64,000 nucleotides of DNA, taken from Xestospongia muta (Eukaryota > Porifera > Demospongiae > Haplosclerida > Petrosiidae). A program made the position numbers and the translations under genes. The notes beneath the pieces were generated by a model. It did not search any database and was not told the origin of the DNA. It saw nothing but the letters and a program-made list of their open reading frames with translations. Where the stretch lies: the NCBI GenBank assembly GCA_963693285.1, contig OY848928.1, positions 4,369,827 through 4,433,826 of the forward strand, read 5' to 3'. Position 1 is the first letter of the stretch. Every line of letters starts with the position of its first letter. Of this stretch, positions 57,629 through 64,000 are shown piece after piece.

Positions 57629-57873
57629 TATTCCCAGACCAATGAACCACGAGGTAAGAGGACCTTCTGCACATGCGCAAAGAATTAAAAAGGCGTGGTT
57701 AAATAATAAATTTTATTAACCAAATAGGTGTGGCTTCAGTTTTCCTTAATCAAGTTTTACAAGTGGCTTTTCTTTCTTGAGGTTTAGAGAAGAGAGAAAA
57801 GGACAGACAGGACTTACTGTCAGGTCAGCCACATTAATTAGAGACGGAGAGAAGGAACTGAATGTATTCTAAT
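57629..57873. promoter_or_regulatory. Shared divergent promoter region RPL19 / AGO
   Basis: Only 245 bp separate the two start codons on opposite strands. It contains TGCACATGCGCA (57668-57679), close to an NRF1-type palindrome, and a pyrimidine run (CCTCTT on the RPL19 strand) just upstream of RPL19 that could be a TOP-like start. Function is inferred from position. Confidence 0.5.
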
Positions 57874-58679
57874 ATGTCGGGAATTGGAGTAAGTGAAAAT
57901 GTAGAAATAAAATGACTCTTCTCTTTTATCTCAGGCACCTGTCGACCAAGTGATGAAACATTGGACACCAATGGATCGATTTCAGCCACCACCTCATCAT
58001 CACCACCCTCCACCCACTCCTGTTACCCTCGGTTTACCCCCTTTCCCTGTAACCAGAGGTATAGGAGGGTTCCTACCCGCGGCTTCCACCCTCCCCTCCC
58101 CATCTATCACCTCTTCTCCCTCACTTACTCCCTCACCAGGACTGACACCTACGTCAAGTGAGTTCAAATTTGAGATCTTGTCCTTATAGTCAGTACCTTT
58201 AGAATGAGACCATTCACTGTTAGTTAATGAAGAGGGGACATCCCTTTAATTAAGACAATTAATTTGTCACTTAACGATATCTAGGTTTAATTATCTGGGC
58301 TTGTACACGTTTATACTACAGATTACACCATACACCATTTCAATGGACTATTAATCATAAAATGACCACTGTATTGAGTCAATACATTTATTGAATAGAG
58401 AACTAACAAAAGTGATAGTCTTTAGTTCAATAGGATTATTCAATATCAGACATCATCTACTATATTGACTCGTGTCACTCCATCTTATTGATGCGTGTAT
58501 CATTTTTTTCTAGTGTTGCCATGGACACCATCTCCTATTCCAATGATTCATTCTACACTCAATCTACAACCACCCCCTCGTCCTAATTTTGGACAAGTGG
58601 GACGTCCCATCGGTCTCCGGGCTAATCATTTTCAAGTACGAATGATTGGATTGATAATAATGATATGATACTTAAAACA

Positions 58680-58711
<32 letters not shown>

Positions 58712-59158
58712 TCACTCATGTTCAGGTTAAAATACCTACTAGTACACTCTATCATTATGACGTCGCTATCCAACCTGATAAATGTCCTCGTAGAGTAAAT
58801 CGTGAAATTATAGAAGCTCTCATTCAAACAAGAAACGAATACTTTGAAGATCAACGACCTGTTTTTGATGGAAAGAAAAATCTATACTCTCGGAAACCTT
58901 TGCCTGGTATTGGCAGAGAAAGAGTAAGTCCTTGATAAGAGTGGTTAAATCTTTGGATTGTCCATTAAATAGATCAACATTTTATACATTTGTTTTATTT
59001 ATTGAAAAAGCTATCTTGGTAAAATCCCTTGTTTACTTTTTATTATGAAAGACAACATATCACTAATGATTATTTGAAGTGTGTAGTTATAAGATTTCCT
59101 AAAAGTAATAGAAGTGCTTTGTTACCAAACAAGTAATTAATTTCTCTCTTTGTCTCAT

Positions 59159-59189
<31 letters not shown>

Positions 59190-59975
59190 GGTAGAAATCA
59201 CAGTGACCTTAGGAGGAGATGGTAATAGAGAAAGAGCCTTCAAAGTAAGAAATATTTAGGAAATATTTATGTCTTATTGTCTAAATTGTTCACACATAAT
59301 AATTATAATGATTTTATTAAACTAATTAGCTTCTGTTAACCAGGGATATCCTTTTTTGTAGGTATCAGTAAAATATGTAGCCCAGGTCAACTTGGCACTG
59401 TTAGAAAGTGTACTCAGAGGAGAGATATCTGGAGGAATACCATTTGAAGCTATACAAGCACTTGATGTAGTAATGAGACACCTACCCTCCATGACGTAAG
59501 TAGAACAATATAGGACAATGTGATATGTAGTGATATTCCGTATTATAAGATCATGTGGTAAGTAGTGATGTTCACTAGTTAATGCTTATTAACAGTTGCT
59601 ATCCTATGTCACTGTGGTGAGTAAACTTACCTGGCTATCTTTTAGTTATACTCCTGTTGGTCGTTCCTTCTTTGCTCCTCCTGAGGGTGAGCCCTACACA
59701 CTGGGTAACGGTCGAGAGGTGTGGTTTGGATTTCATCAATCTATACGACCATCAATGTGGAAAATGATGATGAATATAGATGGTATTTTATAGTATCAAT
59801 CTTTTCAATATAATTCAACTTTTTATTGTTTGTAGTTTCAGCTACTGCTTTCTATAAGAGACAATCTGTGTTGAATTTTCTTCATGAGGTATTAGACATT
59901 GAGAATGATGCTATTAGACGACCTTTATCTGACTCACAAAGACTGAGATTTGCTAAAGAAATAAAAGGTTAGTGT

Positions 59976-60017
<42 letters not shown>

Positions 60018-60454
60018 AGGGAAAGAAAAACAGGAGGATAAAGAGTGTGAGAGAGAATTGAAAGTATATCTATTTTTGAAACTTAAAGATTTCAATATAA
60101 TGTGTTTTTCAATAACTGGCTTGTGTTATATGTGTTTATTCTGACCAGGCTATTATTATTATTAATGTATTCTATTAACTGCAGGCTTAAAAGTTGAGGT
60201 CACTCATACTGGTCCTATTAGGCGTAAGTATAGGGTGTGTAATGTTACTAGAAGACCTGCGTCAGCTCAGACGTAAGTGTATCATATCTAGTGCAGTATT
60301 GACCACACCCTTCCCATAGATTTCCATTGCAATTAGAGAATGGTGATGTATTTGATTGCTCTGTAGTGCAGTATTTTAAAGAGAAGTACCACATTGATTT
60401 AGAATATCCATTTCTACCTTGTCTACAAGTAAGGAGTGCTTTAATGATATGATA

Positions 60455-60509
<55 letters not shown>

Positions 60510-63500
60510 GTTGGTCAAGAAAAGAAACATACCTACCTTCCATTAGAGGTAAGTAATCTTTACACTCTACCTCTTACTTCTGTCTTTCTATCCCAGGTCT
60601 GTGATCTTGTTCCTGGTCAGAGATGTATTAAAAAGCTCTCTGAGATGCAGACATCACGTATGATTAAAGCAACTTCAAGAACTGCTCCTGATAGAGAAAT
60701 GGAAATCAATAGACTGGTGAGCCAAACTTGTTTTACTGAGATGCACGAATATTTACTGGGATTTACTGACCTGTGCTACTAGGTTGCTCGTGCTAACTTC
60801 AATGCTGATCCATATGTTCAAGACTTTGGTATTTCAGTTGACACAAAAATGGTAACAGTAACTGGACGTGTTCTCCCTCCACCCAAACTACAATATGGTG
60901 GCAAGGTGTGTGACTGAAACTAGTTTGGTTTGCAACTTTTACTTGTAAAACTGGTCTGACTGATATTTTAAAGCTTGTTTGACTGGTATTGCAACTGATC
61001 AAACTTCTTTTGTTTTCTAGGCTCGTGTTCAAGCATTACCAGATCGTGGCGTTTGGGACATGCGTGGCAAACAGTTCCATTATGGAGTTGATGTGTCAAT
61101 CTGGGCTATTGTCATCTTCACAACTGTAAAGCAATGTCCTGAAGAGAAACTAAGGTTACATAAAGTTGCATAACACCTCCATTGTTATAACAGAGTACAT
61201 TGTAGGGAATATTGAAGCACATTTTCATTGTTAGAGTCTGTAACAAATTACAAGTATTATTAGCATTCAATGGAGCGTATCTGAAAATCCCAAAATTACA
61301 ATTCTCCCTATGATTAGTAGAAATTAGTGGTATTTTTTTAAGTTCCAATAATAAAGTGTCAAAGTTCCAATGTGTTGTAATATAAGATATGGTTGTTTGG
61401 TAAAGTACAGATTAGTATAAACAACACCAAATGGAATTTGGTAAACATTGATGTAGTAATGATAACAAATCATTGTCTTATTTGTTGTTTGTTTCTTTCT
61501 TTTAGGAACTTTGTCTTTCAGTTACGTAAAATCTCTCAAGACGCTGGAATGCCATTTCATCATGAACCTCAATATGTGCGATATATACAAGATAGACTAG
61601 GTAACGATGATCGGTCCATTTATCATTATATTCATCCATTTATCGATATCATCTGTCCATTTATTATTATATTCATCCATTTATCAATATTATCTGTCTA
61701 TTTATCATTATATTCATCCATTTATCAATATCATCTGTCCAATTGGACTCTCATCTGTCCATTTATCAATATCATTTGTCCAATTGGACTCTCATCTGTC
61801 CATTTATCAATATCATCTGTCCAATTGGACTCTCATCTGTCCATTTATCAATATCATCTGTCCAATTGGACTCTCATCTGTCCATTTATCAATATCATCT
61901 GTCCAATTGGACTCTCATCTGTCCATATATCAATATCATCTGTCCATTTGGACTCTCATTTGTCCATTTATTAATATCACGTTCATTTTGTCCATTTAGG
62001 AGTAGAAAGAGTTGAAGCTGTAGAGCCACTTTTTAGACAGCTTTGTATTGAACTAGAAGGATTACAATTAATTCTGGTAGTTTTGCCAGGAAAAACACCT
62101 GTCTATGGTACATAGTAAATCAGTACTACCTATACCAAATATCTCTTTCTCTCTCAAGCTGAAGTAAAAAGAGTTGGTGATACTCTGCTGGGTGTGGCTA
62201 CACAGTGTGTCCAAACTCGTAACGTCAATCGTACATCACCTCAAACCCTCTCTAATTTATGTCTGAAGATCAATGTCAAATTAGGTGGCATTAATAGCAT
62301 CATTGTTCCTAATATGAGGTAATTATAGCAAACCACACCCACAATCACCTAGCAACATTGACCACACCCACTACTATTATTGTAGGCCTCCAATATTTCG
62401 AGAACCTGTGATTTTTATGGGAGCTGATGTGACACACCCACCTGCTGGTGATGAAAAGAAGCCATCCATTGCAGCTGTAAGTCATGTGACATAAATGGAT
62501 GCATAAATAACTGTTCATCCATTAGCTTGTTGCTAGTATGGATGCCCACCCTAGTCGATACAGTGCTACAGTGAGAATACAACAGCATCGTCAAGTCAGT
62601 ATTCTAATAATCAGTAAATAATATGAAATAATTTCTTTATGGACATAGGAGCTTATAACAGAATTAGCATCAATGGTCCGAGAGATGCTAATAGAGTTTT
62701 ATAAATCTACCCGTTTTAAACCTCAAAGGATCATATTTTATCGTGATGGAGTGTCCGAGGGACAGTTCCTACAGGTTAAATGAATTGATGGACAGACAAA
62801 TGGATGACCAGATGGAATGAATTGATATTAATGAGTGATGGATGGATGCATATTGGAATGAAAAAACTAATGACCCAATAATTATATAGTAATTATGAAT
62901 GATATTAATGAATGATGGATGGATGCGTATTGGAATGAAAAAGCTAATGACCCAATAATTATATAGTAATTATGAATGATTTTGGTTGTTTTAGGTATTA
63001 CAACATGAGCTACACTCGATACGTTTAGCTTGTCGTAAACTAGAAGATGGTTATCAACCTGGAATATCCTTTATTGTTGTTCAAAAGAGACATCACACAC
63101 GACTCTTCTGCTCTGATGAGAGAGATCGAGTAAGCTAAGGAAAAAAGAGATAAGAAGGAAGGGTGGTGTAGAAAAATAATAAAGATGGAGGGATAGAGTG
63201 CAAACAGAACATGTTACAACTAAAGTAATTGTTATGCAATTTATTTAATTAGGTAGGTAAAAGTGGTAACATACCAGCTGGTACTACAGTGGACGTGGGG
63301 ATCACCCATCCTACCGAGTTTGATTTTTTCTTATGTTCCCATGCTGGAGTACAGGTAAATAAGTTAAACCAAATATTGTGTATGTCATCAAACAAGACAC
63401 TGACAAAGTAGATAACTTTGTCAACCTCTTTACACGTACATGTCCAGTGTATGAATTATCTACTTCTCTATTCAGGGGACAAGTCGTCCGTCTCATTATC

Positions 63501-64000
63501 ATGTTCTCTGGGACGATAATGGATTTACCGCAGATGATCTCCAATGTTTGACTTATCAATTATGTCATACCTACGTCCGTTGTACCAGAAGTGTCTCCTA
63601 TCCTGCTCCTGCTTATTACGCTCATTTAGTTGCCTTTAGAGCAAGATACCATTTACAGGAAAGAGAAGATAGAAGGTAGGGCGATGGATTGACAGATGAT
63701 GAATGGACAGATGGGTCCACGAACAAATGGACGGATGGACAAATAGATGGATGAAGAGACAGACAGACAGACGAATGGATGGATGAATAAATTTAAGAGC
63801 AAATTGTATAAATAGACAAAAAGGCAATGAACAGACATACACTAGACGAAAACTAGACAGTTGGTAGATGGATGGACTACAAGAACTGTTAAGATATTAA
63901 GTAATATTAACGCTGTTTTCTACAGCAGTGGGGATGGTAGCTCTGCTAGTCAACAAAGTGAAGAGCCTCGTTCACCAGCTGCAATGGCGCAGGCAGTCAA
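57874..64000 (+). CDS. AGO: Argonaute (AGO clade), 3' end beyond window
   Basis: Small-RNA-guided effector. Twenty-four exons are seen, from MSGIG (57874-57888) to the partial exon 63926-64000, all phases consistent. A His/Pro/Ser-rich N-terminus (57935-58157) precedes [16 protein letters not shown]. The N-domain, PAZ ([20 protein letters not shown] ... [19 protein letters not shown]), MID ([10 protein letters not shown] ... [20 protein letters not shown]) and PIWI domains follow in order. The slicer tetrad is complete: Asp in [10 protein letters not shown], Glu in [10 protein letters not shown], Asp in [10 protein letters not shown], His in [13 protein letters not shown], so catalytic competence is expected. 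Sequence is AGO- rather than PIWI-clade. Introns carry (CT)n(CA)n tracts before exons at 58726, 59191 and 60510 and a 40-bp minisatellite before the exon at 62000. Only the extreme C-terminus is missing. Confidence 0.96.
59979..60014. repeat. (GA)n microsatellite near an AGO donor
   Basis: Eighteen GA units begin 12 bp after the donor of the exon ending at 59967. This is the purine strand on the coding side and at the 5' end of the intron, opposite to the acceptor-linked tracts. Confidence 0.9.
60464..60506 (+). repeat. (CT)n microsatellite at an AGO acceptor
   Basis: About 21 CT units ending CAAG before the exon at 60510. Confidence 0.93.
61609..61990 (+). repeat. 40-bp minisatellite in an AGO intron
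   Basis: Units of the type CTCATCTGTCCATTTATCAA followed by TATCATCTGTCCAATTGGA, about six full plus degenerate flanking copies. It fills the 399-bp intron between the exons ending 61600 and starting 62000. It is open in all three plus frames because the unit has no stop, but it is intronic by homology. Confidence 0.9.
63676..63800. repeat. Degenerate TGGA/GACA simple repeat in an AGO intron
   Basis: Imperfect GATGGATGGA / GACAGACAGACGA tetranucleotide stretch right after the donor at 63676. Similar tracts occur near 27740, 43090, 49240-49315 and 62780-62960. Confidence 0.75.

Noticed and set aside
61393..62015. Open frames through the AGO intron minisatellite ([18 protein letters not shown])
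   Set aside because: The array lies between two AGO exons with good GT/AG sites, and no Argonaute has this insert; the 40-bp unit simply lacks stops.

Overview
The window is AT-rich, gene-dense, intron-rich animal DNA. Introns are mostly very short (many 42-50 bp), genes are separated by a few hundred bases, and the gene set is metazoan (NLR, STAM, ADRM1, SDHA, 14-3-3, RPL19, Argonaute). Death-NACHT NLRs with an N-terminal 2A-like motif, together with this compactness, suggest a demosponge such as Amphimedon. That is inference; no marker here proves the species.

Layout. 1-249: last exons (+) of an unidentified tail-anchored membrane protein. 545-15573: a ~7.4-7.6 kb head-to-tail duplication. 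Each unit has a + strand NLR gene facing the 3' part of a - strand STAM gene. In unit 1 the NLR is intact (1454 codons in six exons, all introns phase 1) and STAM is a 3' fragment. In unit 2 the NLR is frameshifted and STAM continues into its complete form (to 17130). Both NLRs start with a leader made of a hydrophobic stretch followed by the DIELNPGP ribosome-skipping motif, then two Death-fold exons and a NACHT plus leucine-rich C-terminal exon.

17526-22513: ADRM1/Rpn13 (-) and a sigma-class-like GST (-), with a gene-poor stretch to 26.3 kb. 26342-31063: SDHA (+, 16 exons). 31365-37294: three tandem 14-3-3 genes (+), each with a TGACGTC-type CRE/ATF site 90-135 bp upstream of its ATG. 37.5-55.1 kb: a triplicated module pairing a - strand 2-O-sulfotransferase-like gene (two copies share one internal deletion, the third is intact) with a + strand serine-rich single-pass membrane protein gene (three intact copies with different repeat numbers). 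A decayed copy of 14-3-3 exons lies between modules two and three. 55659-57628: RPL19 (-), which shares a 245-bp divergent promoter region with an Argonaute gene (+, 57874 to beyond the window end; full DEDH tetrad).

Simple repeats are concentrated at splice sites. Long (CT)n or (CT)n(CA)n tracts on the coding strand end a few bases before acceptors in at least seven introns, and a (GT)n tract forms a STAM donor. Functionally the window combines innate-immune sensing (NLR), ESCRT-0 sorting (STAM), proteasome ubiquitin reception (ADRM1), mitochondrial complex II (SDHA), phosphoprotein adaptors (14-3-3), a possible sulfated mucin-like surface system, translation (RPL19) and RNA silencing (AGO). 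Exon borders below were placed by hand from GT/AG sites, frame continuity and family knowledge; none is backed by transcripts.
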